Positions 9,645 through 20,770 are shown, numbered from the stretch's first letter. The stretch is 64,000 nt of DNA from Lepas anatifera (GCA_034440635.1 JAOTON010000940.1:496001-560000), one strand, 5' to 3'. Notes: generated by a model not told the origin, from the sequence alone. Program-made: numbers and translations.

Positions 9645-11283
9645 GCAGTGCAACACATCCGATGTGTACGACGGCAGCGACAGCAGGCTGAGGATTCCTC
9701 AGGCTTAGGAATCTTCGACAGCTGAGGGTTCCTCGGATCAACCTCAATACGGAGACATGCACCGAGCTGGTGGACATCACGAAAGCCATTGAAGCCGGTG
9801 AAGACGTCGAACCACCGTTGGTGCAAGACATGAATGACAGCTCTCTCGAGCAGTGCATCACTGTACCACTCAAAACGCAAGTCCCCAGCCACACTCAGTC
9901 CACTGAGAGAGCGGCAAAGGTAACCACTGAAGCGGTGTGTGCCGTCACCGAAGTCCGGAGCCAGGACGGGCACGCACTGAACAGGCATTCCTTCAGGCAG
10001 CGACAACGGTCTGCTGGCAGCACGAGGCCCTGACTGTGAGTTCCCAATGCGTTGGTGACTAGGCAGTGATTGGCTATGCTGTGTCGTGAGTGCCACATCG
10101 TAAAATGGGAACTACGTAAATGAATATGGTTTAGAAGCTCGAAATAAACATTCGAAAATTCTTGCATATGACCTAATTCATTCACATATTTTTCGATTTC
10201 CTTGGCTCCAGGAAAAACTGCAAATATTACTATTTTGTATCTGAACGAAGTCTGATTTGTTTCTAATGTCAATGAGAGAAATATACATCACATAAATCAC
10301 TGAACAGGGAGTTTTTCCAGAATTATTGGGGTTTACTTGCGCGTCAACTGCAGTGGCTATTTTGCGGGAGTTTTTGTTCGGAAATATTGTATATAACTAC
10401 AGCGTGTACCAATTTTTGTTTCCTATCACATTGTTGAGCTCCTTAATTTCTGAGACAAATATAATTAAATTTGTGTTAACCCATAGAAAATAAGCTATCA
10501 CATGAATATTAACACATTTTCGCCGACCAATACGAACGCTTGTGGTAGTGGCAGTTCCAGGACTTCATTCTGGAGGGTGCTTGGGCCCATACGCGTCGGA
10601 AAAGGGGGGCCAGGAGGGGCTTGGCCCCCCCATTTCTTGGCCAAAAATGTCCTGATCTCAGTCAAAATGAGAGAAAACTGGACATTCTTATATCCAGCTG
10701 CTGCAGAAGGCAACGAGGAGCCCAAATTCGAACAGTTTTTGGTCCTGATGTTGAAAGTTTTTTGTCAGCATCAGGTTGAAGTTTGGCTGGTCCCCCACTT
10801 TTTTGCCGAGGAGCGTGGGAGGGGGACTTGAGCCCTCCCCATCCCTATTTGTACCCACTACTGCTTTGAAAGGCCTTCGAGTGTACATTAGGCCAGGCCA
10901 CGTGTTTCAAATTAGGTTACGATGGCTCCAAGCTCCCATGAACACCTCGTCAAGAGCTGCGTTCGCTAACGCCATCTGTGATCATTTTCTGGAACTAATG
11001 ACAGATCTTCCACTTTACGGTAAAACTACGGAAAACTGGAAACAGATAGAGCGATGACTTTTCTTCTCAAATATGCAGAATTGTTCATTATCTCAATCTA
11101 TGGAAAAGTATTAGTCATTACCTGACTGAATTAGACAAGTAGTTAAAAAACGTGCAAATTTCGGGAAAAAGGAAAACTTTTAACGGCCGGGCGCGGGCAA
11201 AATTTTTTCGATTTTTAAATTTTAGACCGCGTATTCGTAATCAGCACACCAAAATGCATCTAAAAACAGATGGGGACAAAACA
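9645..11283 (-). repeat. Right arm of the fold-back element
   Basis: Inverse copy of 7755-9245. It holds an intact duplicate of the C-terminal ORF segment (9770-10033, plus strand, with VPSHTQSTERAAKVTTEAV) differing by a few residues. It has extra G/C-run sequence at about 10590-10800 that is absent from the left arm. Confidence 0.85.
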
Positions 11284-11984
11284 AGGACAAAACAAGAGGA
11301 AGCAAGGCTGCCATATGGTGTGGAAGTGATCCTATCTCTCTCTCCAATTAACCCAGCAGATACCTGTCTATACTCTCTCTTTTATGCTTTGTTTGCTCTA
11401 GACTTTGGAAACTAAGCTGTTTCTGCAAAATTTGCACGTTTATTGGACTTAGAATAGGGTTGTTTAGGGTGAAATTAAGTGTACCGTACTTACTGGTGTG
11501 GTGCGCCAGTTTACATAGATGTATAAGCCGTAGAGTTTTTTCCCTTCGCTACGGATAGAAAAGTAAAGGTATCTTGAAAGGTAAAGGCATCTTGCATTTT
11601 TCTTGCCTTCACCACCGTAATCGGTAGAGCATAGACCGTGAGGGATTCCTACCGGAATGGGGTTTCCGTTGCCAAGAAATTGATGTATTGGTGCCAAACC
11701 TGCAGCTCTGATCCTGAACCTTTTCCGGTAGAATTGGCGCATTCTGGGTAGTTGAACGCCATATTTGGCAGAATCAAAACAAGCAAATCGGCCCTCTCCT
11801 GTTTCCCGGCTGGTAGGCGGGTGCCACTTGTGAAACTGCGATTTATTTCTAGAAATGGTAAGATCCATAGAACGAGTCCGTATTCTGTAACATTGGTGTC
11901 TGTCACCTCTGATGGGAAAGCCTGATGAATGAAGATTTTCTTGATTCTGGCTACTTTTTGAGACCGCAATTGATAGGTTTGAGC
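11284..11984. other. Sequence between fold-back and LINE, no gene seen
   Basis: Begins with a short reduplication of GGACAAAAC at the palindrome edge. No credible coding frame. It may include the LINE 5' untranslated region, whose start could not be placed. Confidence 0.35.
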
Positions 11985-12110
11985 TTAAGCTGGGTTGGAT
12001 AGGTAGGTACCTAGGTACTCTGGTTGAACCAAAATAAGTAGATTGAGTTTAAGCTGGATTGGATGGGTGCCTACCCTGGTTGAATCAAATTCGGTGGTAT
12101 CTAGATTTTA
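11985..12110 (+). repeat. Two degenerate tandem units upstream of LINE ORF1
   Basis: A unit of about 60 bases occurs twice: GAGCTTAAGCTGGGTTGGAT ... CTGGTTGAACC and GAGTTTAAGCTGGATTGGAT ... CTGGTTGAATC. Repeated 5' units are known as internal promoter monomers in some LINEs; here that role is inference. Confidence 0.5.
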
Positions 12111-12134
12111 GAAACGTTTGCTTTCTATTGCGAA

Positions 12135-13397
12135 ATGGCTCCTAAAAATAACCTCAAAGACCAAATGGATGAACTCCGTGCAAAATTTGCTGCTATGGAG
12201 GAAGAAGTTGTTGAGTTACGAGAGGAGGTTCATAAGCTAAAGGAAGAGCAGCAGACAAATCGGCTGATCCAGGCCGAATCATCTGCAGGTGTTGCAGGAA
12301 TTGAGGAAAACATAGCAGCTGTCAGAGCTGAAAACCAGAAGCTTAAGGAGGAGGCTACCGAGATGTCCAAAAACTTAGAGCAGCTTGACCAGTATGGACG
12401 GAAATATCAGCTAGTCCTAACAGGCAGGGCTGTACCTGATCTTTGCCCAGCTGATGATGTCTATGACATCACGATCTGGCTCTTGAGAGTCTTCATCGGC
12501 ATCAACCTTGATCGAAAGGATATTACTGCCTGTCACAGACTTGAGAAAAGGAGTTCAATCTTTGTCAGGTTCAGGGACCTATCTCTCCGGCAAAGAATCT
12601 ACCACAAAAGAACAAGACCACTTAAGCAGGGCCTCTTAGTTTTTGAGTCGCTCACCAAGCAGTGCATGCAGGTGGTGGAGCTGCTAAGGAGCTTGAGAAG
12701 GGACCAGTCCTGCCCATTCAGGTCCTTCTTTACATCGAATGGTGCTATCTTCATAAAAGTAGGGGAGTGGTCACGTCCCATAGAAGTACGGGTGGGTGCA
12801 ACAAGGGATGATATCCTGGCTCTTTGCAGAAGAGAGGTCAGTGCGCGAGGAGGGATGTCAGACCCGCAACCAGGTGCCAGGGGAGGGATGTCAGACCCGC
12901 AACCAGGTGCCCGAGGAGGGAGGTCAGACCCGCAACCAGGTACCCAAACTCAGACTCACCGGAGTGGGGGAAACATGGGCGGGTTGGGATGGAGAGAGGC
13001 TGGAAGGAGGAAGGGGAAGGCTCCCCCCAGCTCTGACAGGACCAGATCCAAAGCTCTCCCTGGATCTCTCCAGCCTGAACATATCCCAAGCCCTCGGGTG
13101 GGTGAAAGGAAGGGCACCCCACCTCTACCACATGCAGGAAAGGGGCTTTCTGTCCCTCTGAGTCAGAATGAGGAACAGGAGGGCACTACCTCTGTTGCGG
13201 CCAATACTCCAAGGATTGCTCCAGCCCAGGAGGGGGAGGCTTGGACCCAAAGGAACAGTCCCACAAGCTCTATCAGCAGTGATGGAACTGACATAAATTT
13301 AGCAACAAATAGGTTACCTGGATCTGAGGTGGGTGGGACGGACACTGTGGTCACTGTTGACCCGTCAGAGGCTGAGACGATCCCTAAGAGGGTGTGA
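12135..13397 (+). CDS. ORF1: LINE ORF1 protein (coiled coil, RRM-like, nucleic-acid-binding)
   Basis: 420 codons, open, ATG start. Residues about 5-95 form a coiled coil rich in E, K and L heptads. They are followed by LEQLDQYGRKYQLVLTG and an RRM-like region ending about residue 225, the layout of L1-type (transposase_22-like) ORF1 proteins, which trimerise and chaperone LINE RNA. At about residues 237-275 a 12-residue unit GARGGMSDPQPG is repeated three times, then a long S/P/T-rich tail. It lies 218 bases upstream of ORF2 in the same orientation. Confidence 0.8.
   Translation: MAPKNNLKDQMDELRAKFAAMEEEVVELREEVHKLKEEQQTNRLIQAESSAGVAGIEENIAAVRAENQKLKEEATEMSKNLEQLDQYGRKYQLVLTGRAVPDLCPADDVYDITIWLLRVFIGINLDRKDITACHRLEKRSSIFVRFRDLSLRQRIYHKRTRPLKQGLLVFESLTKQCMQVVELLRSLRRDQSCPFRSFFTSNGAIFIKVGEWSRPIEVRVGATRDDILALCRREVSARGGMSDPQPGARGGMSDPQPGARGGRSDPQPGTQTQTHRSGGNMGGLGWREAGRRKGKAPPSSDRTRSKALPGSLQPEHIPSPRVGERKGTPPLPHAGKGLSVPLSQNEEQEGTTSVAANTPRIAPAQEGEAWTQRNSPTSSISSDGTDINLATNRLPGSEVGGTDTVVTVDPSEAETIPKRV
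12838..12950 (+). repeat. 36-bp tandem repeat inside LINE ORF1
   Basis: Three units encoding (G)ARGGM/RSDPQPG in the ORF1 frame. The unit length is a multiple of three, so the frame is kept. Confidence 0.8.
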
Positions 13398-13615
13398 CTG
13401 AACTAAGCAGCTTAAGTCAGTTTTTTCAATATATATCTATGCTTTGATCTCTGTTAACAAAAACCTTATTAGGCTTTCCCAGATGAGAGTGATTGACCTC
13501 AATTACTCTTGCACATATTTGCTCTACCTGCCTGGTGCATTCAGCTTTGGTATATAGGTTTTTTTCTTTTCTTTTTCTTTTTGTCTTCAATCACTAGCCT
13601 TGCTCTTCTGTGTGT

Positions 13616-16600
13616 ATGCAAGTAAACCCATCTCGGAATTCCAAATATGCAAACGTAAAGCCCCAATGGATTCATGGTGTAGATGATAGTGAGGATGACT
13701 TAGAACTACATACCAATGAATTAATTGAACTCTCTAATAAATGTAAATACCATGACTTAAACAGGGACTTTGACAACCTGATTTCCAAGAGTTTTTCAGT
13801 GATTCACCTGAATATAAGGTCTTTATCAAAAAATTTTGATAAACTTATCACATTTCTAAAATTATCCAAGATTGAGCACGATATCATCTGTCTGTCTGAA
13901 ACATGGCTTAACAATCTCATGGACAATAACTATGATTTCTCACCATATAAACTTCTTTGCTCAAGTTTAGACTCCAACCACAGGGGAAAAGGGGCAGCAA
14001 TGTATGTCAAGGAATATCTAAACTACACTATTATGGATGATTTATCTATAAAAACAATTGAGATTCAATCTTTGTTTATTGAAGTGAAATTAGCCTCTTC
14101 TGAGAAAATAATAGTTGGGACAATGTATAGGTCCCCTTCTTTTTCCCCAGATGTATTCTTTGAGTACATAAATACTTCTATCATTCCAAAAATTATCCAG
14201 AAACACAAAAGATGTTTCATTCTTGGTGACTACAACATTGACTTGATGAATTCAGACTATGGTGTGGGCGCAGAACTTTTGTCTTGTATGGCAAGTGGCG
14301 GCTTTTTACCCTGTATCTCAGTCCCAACAAGAATAACAAACCAGTCAAGCACATTAATTGATAATATCTTTGTAAATAATCCGCAATCAATTGCCTCAAC
14401 TGGAGCAATCTTAGATGACTCCACAGACCATTTGCCCATATTTTTCTCTATTCACAGCTCAAATTATAGTATGATTAACAAGGAACCCTTAACATCTTCA
14501 TTTAACATGAGATTGGTAAATCAACTGGGTGAAAAAGTGCAGTATGAACTTGATAATGTGCCTCCTCCAAGTGATCCAAATCACTGTGCCAACTTGATTA
14601 TTTCAGTTATAAACAAAGAATTAGACCATTTGTCCATGAACAAGAAAAGCCTCAGACGGGATCCTGTGCAACCTTGGATAACACCTGCAATAGTTCAAAG
14701 TATAAATAGGAAAAATAGATTGCACAAAAAGTTTATCAGAGACAAGAGCAACATAGCCAAAGAAAATAGATACAAGCAATATAGGAATCACCTAAATGCA
14801 ATTATTAAAAGAGCTCAGATTATGTATATTAGGAATAAGCTTGAAGAATTTCAGCATGATCCTAAAAGGCTATGGAAGACTCTCAATGAAATTATGCACA
14901 GAAAGAAGAAAGATGAATCTTTTCCAAAGAGTTTTGAGGATAAAGGAAATACTTTAGATGAACCAAAAATGATTGCAAATGAATTCAATAAATTTTTTTG
15001 TACAATTGGTCCTTCACTAGAGAAACAATTGCCTAGGACATCAACCGATCCTTTGATCTATCTTCAACAATTCGAACCAGAAGAACACTATGCATCAACA
15101 GAAGTAACTCAAGATTATGTAATGGAAATAATTAAAAACTTGAAAAATACTGGTCCTGGCATTGATGGAATCTCAACTATGCTCCTTAAAAAAATAGCAC
15201 CCTTCATCATTGAACATATTACCTACTTAATGAAGTTATCTATATCAAAAAGAACTTTTCCCGACTGTCTGAAAATAGCGCTTATTAAGCCAATTTATAA
15301 ATCGGGCTCTAGAAAGCACTTTACAAATTATAGACCAGTCTCGGTGCTTCCTGTTCTATCAAAGATTCTTGAAAGAATAATGTACAATGATCTTTCGCGA
15401 CTTTTGGAGAATAACAACATACTATTCGACTATCAATTTGGCTTTAGGAAGAGGCATTCTACCTACATGCCCATCTCCCTTCTGTGTGATCGTATAACTT
15501 CTCGGCTCTCTCAAAATCAAACTGCTGTAGCTCTATTCTTGGACTTAAAAAAGGCATTCGATACGGTGGATCACAAAATTCTTTTGCACAAATTATGGAA
15601 ATATGGGGTAAGAAATAATGAATTTAAACTGTATGAGTCATATCTAGAAAAAAGATGTCAAAAAACTAAGGTATTGGGGGAGAAATCAGACTCTGAAAGC
15701 ATAACAATGGGCATTCCACAAGGTTCTATACTCGGCCCATTATTGTTTAACATCTATATCAATGACATTTTCAATACTTCTAACCAGGCTCAATTCTATC
15801 TGTTTGCTGATGACGCCGCAATTCTCTTTGAAGCTAAATCAATGGTGGAGGTCAGTTCCCGCATAAATGAGGTGATTCCCTTGATTTCTGACTGGTTAAT
15901 ATGTAATCGATTAACTTTAAATGCAGCTAAAACCTTTTATCAGATATATTCAGTGTCTAGCGATAAGCAAAATATAGATATTCACTTTAATTCGGCCTTG
16001 ATAGAGAGAGCTAAAACTGTTAAATATTTAGGATTATATTTGGACGAAAATTTGAAATTCAAAACACATATATCAAAGATATGTAATACAATCTGTCGAA
16101 ACATCAGTGTAATAGTCAGAGTCAAGCATATACTTAATAAAAAACAGATGCTCATGTTATATAACGCTCTTGTGCTCCCACATATCAATTATAATGCATT
16201 CATTTGGGCTAATAATTACAGGACCAACATCACCAAACTATTCAACTTGCAAAAGCGAATAATACGAATCATTGAAGGGGCTCATCACAGAGCACCCAGT
16301 TCCCCCTTGTTTAAAAGCTTAAAAATCTTAAAAATCGAAGATATAGTTAAAAAACAGCAATTAATTGTCCTGCACAACTTCTTGACTGGAAGCCTACCAG
16401 AAATCTACAGTCAGTGTTTTGAACTTCATGAGCCTAATAGAAATACTAGGCAAACTCGACACTTTAAGCAACCACCGGCTGAAACACTTTACAGAACGTA
16501 CTCTTCCGCTATTTCTTGTCCAAAAACATGGAATGACATCATTGCAATCAAAATTCCCAACCTATCAGATATTCCCATGTCAAAGAAATTTTTCAAACAA

Positions 16601-16633
16601 ATAGTTGATAAACTGTTCCTGGAGGGCTACTAG
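13616..16633 (+). CDS. ORF2: LINE ORF2: APE endonuclease and reverse transcriptase, intact frame
   Basis: About 1005 residues from the ATG at 13616. The APE-type endonuclease contains IHLNIRSL, LSETWLNN, CFILGDYNID and STDHLPI. The reverse transcriptase contains YRPVSVLPVLSKILERI, LFLDLKKAFDTVDH, GIPQGSILGPLLFNIYI and the catalytic LFADDAAILF. No RNase H follows. This is the architecture of the Jockey/CR1-group LINEs; among them a CR1/L2/Daphne-like clade seems likely but is not proven. The frame has no stop or shift over 3 kb, so the copy is young relative to the gypsy element it sits in. Confidence 0.9.
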   Translation: MQVNPSRNSKYANVKPQWIHGVDDSEDDLELHTNELIELSNKCKYHDLNRDFDNLISKSFSVIHLNIRSLSKNFDKLITFLKLSKIEHDIICLSETWLNNLMDNNYDFSPYKLLCSSLDSNHRGKGAAMYVKEYLNYTIMDDLSIKTIEIQSLFIEVKLASSEKIIVGTMYRSPSFSPDVFFEYINTSIIPKIIQKHKRCFILGDYNIDLMNSDYGVGAELLSCMASGGFLPCISVPTRITNQSSTLIDNIFVNNPQSIASTGAILDDSTDHLPIFFSIHSSNYSMINKEPLTSSFNMRLVNQLGEKVQYELDNVPPPSDPNHCANLIISVINKELDHLSMNKKSLRRDPVQPWITPAIVQSINRKNRLHKKFIRDKSNIAKENRYKQYRNHLNAIIKRAQIMYIRNKLEEFQHDPKRLWKTLNEIMHRKKKDESFPKSFEDKGNTLDEPKMIANEFNKFFCTIGPSLEKQLPRTSTDPLIYLQQFEPEEHYASTEVTQDYVMEIIKNLKNTGPGIDGISTMLLKKIAPFIIEHITYLMKLSISKRTFPDCLKIALIKPIYKSGSRKHFTNYRPVSVLPVLSKILERIMYNDLSRLLENNNILFDYQFGFRKRHSTYMPISLLCDRITSRLSQNQTAVALFLDLKKAFDTVDHKILLHKLWKYGVRNNEFKLYESYLEKRCQKTKVLGEKSDSESITMGIPQGSILGPLLFNIYINDIFNTSNQAQFYLFADDAAILFEAKSMVEVSSRINEVIPLISDWLICNRLTLNAAKTFYQIYSVSSDKQNIDIHFNSALIERAKTVKYLGLYLDENLKFKTHISKICNTICRNISVIVRVKHILNKKQMLMLYNALVLPHINYNAFIWANNYRTNITKLFNLQKRIIRIIEGAHHRAPSSPLFKSLKILKIEDIVKKQQLIVLHNFLTGSLPEIYSQCFELHEPNRNTRQTRHFKQPPAETLYRTYSSAISCPKTWNDIIAIKIPNLSDIPMSKKFFKQIVDKLFLEGY

Positions 16634-18744
16634 AATAGAACCAAAGAGACTTTGACCTATTCTAGAGAGTTAAACCCATTCTTACAGAGACTAGAAATTC
16701 TATAAAAAAACTAATAGCAAATAAGGAGAAATGCTTCCATTTCTCTGATTTGGTCACCTGTGTAGTCGGGGTGTCACACGGGTAAAAGGGATGGGTTCGT
16801 TTATTTTTTTTCATATTTCATGTCATTTTAGGTTATCATCTTACTTTAGGCCTTGTTTTGCTTGCTTGTTCTCCTTTCTCCACGAGGGATTTACCTAGGT
16901 ATCTCGCGTTTAATAATCTACTTGAATTAGGGAATCGAAGGGACTAAGATAAGAGATTGGTAACTAAGCAAGGCAGATTATAATCAATATTCATAGGGTT
17001 GGGAGTATTGACAAGGATCTGCTTCCTTTACGTTCCTCACCCTGTCATGTGACTAACCCACCTCGCTCTTGCCTTGACGACCACCCTAACCTTGGATCCC
17101 CATTCCAGCTCGGAGAGCGGTACCAGGCACCTGACAGGCGATGGAGTCGCCTGGACCAGACGCTGCAGCGTCCAGACGCTGCAGCGACCAGCGTCTGGAC
17201 CGGACGCTGCAGTCATACAAGTGGCAGCAGCTGCACTCCCTTATGCTCGGTGGGCGTCTCAGGGCGTGCAGATGCGGGGGCTGCCCCAGCAGGCGGTCGC
17301 CATCGGCAACCTAGTGAGGAGACGGGGAGAGCGCTGACACTCTCAGTATGGGGCCGGGAAATGGTGATGACGACGTATGATAACGACGAAGGATCGGCCA
17401 GCGAAAGCAGATCTCGGATGTCCTTCAGGCGGCGGCAACAGCCAAGAGATCTCGTACATCATGACGGCGACGCATGTGGAAATGGAGGTCTCAGTGAAGC
17501 CAGATCTGAGTGGAGGTGCGGCTTTGGAGGTTCTGCAGAACGTTCACACTGGGACAGGAAATCGACAGCACCACAAGAAACGGCTTGAGAAAACAACCCT
17601 CGAGGCACCTGTTTTTTTTCGTATACGTAAGACGTGGGCTATATGACTTAGAGGGTGTTGTCGATGCAGCCATTGCTAGTCAATGTTGGACGATTAACGG
17701 CTTTTTGTTATCTCTGGGGGATCTTTGGAGATATCAGCCCTGTTTGATAGAATGCCCCACTATATAACGCATTGCAGTGTTGCTCTGAGGATTTGTTATT
17801 TCTATATGTTTAGAGCTAATCAGTGAATTGTGTTCAGTTGCGAAAGAAATATTATATTCCATTGTAACATACTGTATCAATTCAATTAGCCCTTCTCTCA
17901 AACCTTAACATGGCAGAAACATTGAGAACATGAACGCCTTGAGTCTATTAACCAACCACTGTGCTAGTGTTGCATGCATGTGGTGTGTGCCCCGGTGGAA
18001 CGGAGGCAATAATTGTCACATATCCTAACGTTCAAGAATGATATCAAAGCCGCGGCCTCGGCGGCCGACGGTGTGTACTACATTGCGCCGTCACAGGAAG
18101 CTGTGTTTCCTGCTTCTGCCGCTAGATGTGCTCGGATGCCCACTGATCGAATCTCGATAATGATAAGGGCTCCCATAGACTATCACTGTGCTGATACGAA
18201 GTACTTACCGATCTACACTCATAAACATTGTCATACTTCTTTCGCGATTCTCCTAACAGTGCCTGAATGTAACGGGGCCAATGGCGGATAGAGTGACAGC
18301 CTTACATTTTGATTGCCATAAATTTACATTTGATTACCGCACTCAGCCGGGAACGATCGCGTTAGTAACTGAGTTTCGGTGGGGGTCATGGGCTGCATTC
18401 GCTGGTGGTTGGGCTGATGTGAGTCGACGCATTATCAGCCTAGTCACCTTCGGTGCGTCCTTGACCCCTGCCGAATGTAAAACGTGGTCTTTCCCGGTCC
18501 CACCCGTCACCTGCTTCGACTCGGCTACCTGCTTGCGCTTGTTTTGGGCGGTAACGATCTCAAAAGGTTGGAATTTTGTGCGTTGAAAGTGTCTCTCTCC
18601 TGCTGTGTACGGGCCTAGATCGTCTCCATCATTAACGATTCTGTCAGACAAACCGATTTATTGTGCCTCGATCGACGTCCATCGGTTTGTCATCTTGTAT
18701 TGTCATGTTTGAATGGTGTGTGAAATATAGGGCATTCTCTCTCA
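16634..18744. other. LINE 3' UTR and unassigned interior of the 11-kb insert
   Basis: The LINE 3' end was not located; it lies probably before 17050. From 17050 to 18744 only short, domainless frames are found. At about 17155-17213 the word CAGACGCTGCAG and its inverse CTGCAG..CGTCTGG alternate, giving a small inverted-repeat cluster. The last 39 bases before 18783 are the right TIR. Confidence 0.4.
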
Positions 18745-18783
18745 AAAACATTCGAACAACTTTTTGCAAAACCGGCCAGGCTA

Positions 18784-19277
18784 TTAGGCAATGACTTCCT
18801 TAGTGAATTTGGAGTCAAGTTAGATTTCGGCAAGAAGACAATGAACATTCACAACAATTTGATCCCGTTGAGGCCCCAACATCTAAATTGTCAGTCAGTC
18901 ACCTCATTGGTAAGGCTACCGGAAAAGAGAACCATCCCAGCACAGTCGTACGTGGAAGTTCCTGCGTACGTGAACCGTGTGCAGCTGATTGATCAGGACT
19001 GTGCCATACAACCATTGAGTAACACTCCCTACTTCTGTGACGAACATGACCCATACTACTTAACTCAGTGAGTAGACCTAATGAAAAAGGTCACTTGCCA
19101 GCCGTGATTGTGAATACCACAACACGTGACCACACGCTGCCGTCCAGACAAGTCATAAGACTTGCTGAGGTGCTAGATGCATCTGAAATCAACGCTGTTG
19201 AGCAGAGTGAATGAAGTGAACCATCAGAACCAAGTGCGCAGGTTAATGTAGCTTCAAAAGTAGAATTATACCCTGCC
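18784..19277 (+). pseudogene. pol: Protease C-terminal part and linker of pol, after the insertion
   Basis: Retroviral coding resumes in frame after the target duplication (18784-18791) with GNDFLSEFGVKLDFGKKTM, typical of the end of gypsy aspartic proteases. The frame runs to a stop near 19071; further degraded linker continues to the RT. Confidence 0.7.
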
Positions 19278-20265
19278 ATGAAAATTCAAAAAGCGGATCT
19301 GTCTCATGTCCCGGAACATCAGAAAAATCAAATTCAACAACTGATTGAACGCAATTCGGATCTCTTTGCTAAAAGCGAGACTGATTTAGGCCGCACCGAT
19401 CTAGTTACCATGAAAATCGACACTGGAGACAATGCTCCGATTAAACAGCGACCTTACCGTCTGCCATTTAGCCAAAGGCAAATGGTGGATGATCATATTG
19501 ATGAACTGCTGAAAGCAGGAGTCATTCAGCCAAGCCAGAGCCCCTGGCAAGTCCAATAGTCATTGTAGACAAAAAGGATGGTGGAAAGCGCTACTGCGTA
19601 GACTACCGTAAACTCAAACAGGTCACCGTCAAAAATAGCTACCCTCTTCCGCGTCTTGATGATATCTTAGCATCGCTTGAAGGATCACGGTACTTCACCT
19701 CTCTAGACCTGAAAAGTGGTTATTGGCAAATTGCCATGGCAGATCAAGACACAATTGATAAAACTGCCTTCACATGTTTTTTGGGACTTTATTCTTGGAA
19801 TGCGCTTCTTTTGGATTGACCAATGCTCCTGCGCTACTTTCGGAACTCATGAACAAAGTTTTGCAAGGCATACAACACAAATATGCAATCGCGTATATCG
19901 ATGATGTCATCATATTCTCAAAAACGTTCAAAGAGGATCTAGAACACATTGAGGACGTGTTCAACAGGCTGCGCAAGGCTGGCCTGAAGCTCTAAATGTC
20001 AAAATGTGATTTCCTCAAACAGGAAGTGAAATATCTTGGTCATGTAGTTTCAGCAAGTGGCATTCAGCCAGTCAAGTCTAAAGTAGAAGTCATTCGAGAT
20101 CTCAAAGCACCCACAACAGTGAAAGGTGTACGATCATTCATTGGCATGTGTACCTATTATCGTAGGTTCATCCCAAAAGTTTGCGAAAATTGCGAAGCCT
20201 CTGAAGGAATTGACAAAGAAAAACTAACGTTTCAACTGAACCGACGAATGTCAGGAATCATTTGA
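19278..20265 (+). pseudogene. pol: Ty3/gypsy reverse transcriptase, several lesions
   Basis: Begins with the gypsy RT entry IKQRPYRLPFSQRQMVDDHI, followed by RYCVDYRKL, FTSLDLKSGYWQIAM, FGLTNAP, the catalytic YIDDV (from 19894) and CDFLKQEVKYLGHVVS. Breaks: frame change by about 19546, another between about 19775 and 19800, an in-frame TAA at 19993-19995, and a frame change near 20200-20265. The enzyme copies element RNA into DNA; this copy cannot make it as one chain. Confidence 0.85.
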
Positions 20266-20269
20266 CACT

Positions 20270-20737
20270 TTGAGAGTGGTTCTGACAGATGCCCCCATTT
20301 TGGCCTATCCAGATACCGGAAAGCCGTACAAATTGTACACTGATGCGTCAAACCATTCAATTGGAGCTACCCTCGTTCAGGAAGCTGACCAAGGTGAACG
20401 TGTGATACAATATTTATCACATCAGCTCAACAAATCCCAGCTCAATTGGCCTGTCATTAAGAGGGAAGGATACGCCATCGTATATGCCGTTCAAAAACTC
20501 CGCCCCTATCTTCTAGGCTCCAAAGTTACCATTATGACAGACCACAAACCGTTGAAATATTTGTTTACCGCTGAAATGAGAAATCCAAGAATTCAACGCT
20601 GGGCCATTATTCTCGATGAATACGGTTGCGACATCCAATATGTCACCGCTAGACAGAATACCGTGGCCGATAGCCTCTCTAGATTGAAACCTCAGATAGA
20701 TGAACCCATGGATGTCAATATCATAGATTCCGATTAG
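20270..20737 (+). pseudogene. pol: Retroelement RNase H domain
   Basis: An open segment with YTDASNHSIGATLVQ, EGYAIVYAVQKLRPYL, IMTDHKPLKYLF and RQNTVADSLSRL, the Ty3/gypsy RNase H (RT_RNaseH_2) signature that removes RNA from hybrids during reverse transcription. It ends at a TAG after a segment repeated just downstream: VNIIDSD is encoded at about 20712 and again at about 20770, a small direct duplication of about 60 bases. Confidence 0.8.
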
Positions 20738-20770
20738 AGTTTTAGGGCACTGCAGCTGCAGAGGCTATAC

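Larger units (their letters stand above)
7722..18783. mobile_element. 11-kb TIR-bounded insertion in the protease gene (8-bp target duplication)
   Basis: Both ends carry a perfect 39-bp inverted repeat starting TAGCCTGGCCGG (7722-7760 and 18745-18783). They are flanked by the 8-bp direct repeat TTAGGCAA (7714-7721 and 18784-18791), which occurs once in the uninterrupted protease reading frame. An 8-bp duplication and a TAG.. start fit the hAT superfamily best, but no hAT transposase (dimerisation domain or zinc BED) is visible. Inside are a fold-back palindrome (7755-11283), a LINE with open ORF1 and ORF2 (about 11985-17000) and unassigned sequence. It may be a non-autonomous element loaded with later insertions. 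Confidence 0.85.

Noticed and set aside
17049..17588. 179-codon ORF in a GC-rich stretch
   Set aside because: No domain, overlapping alternative frames of similar quality, low-complexity composition.
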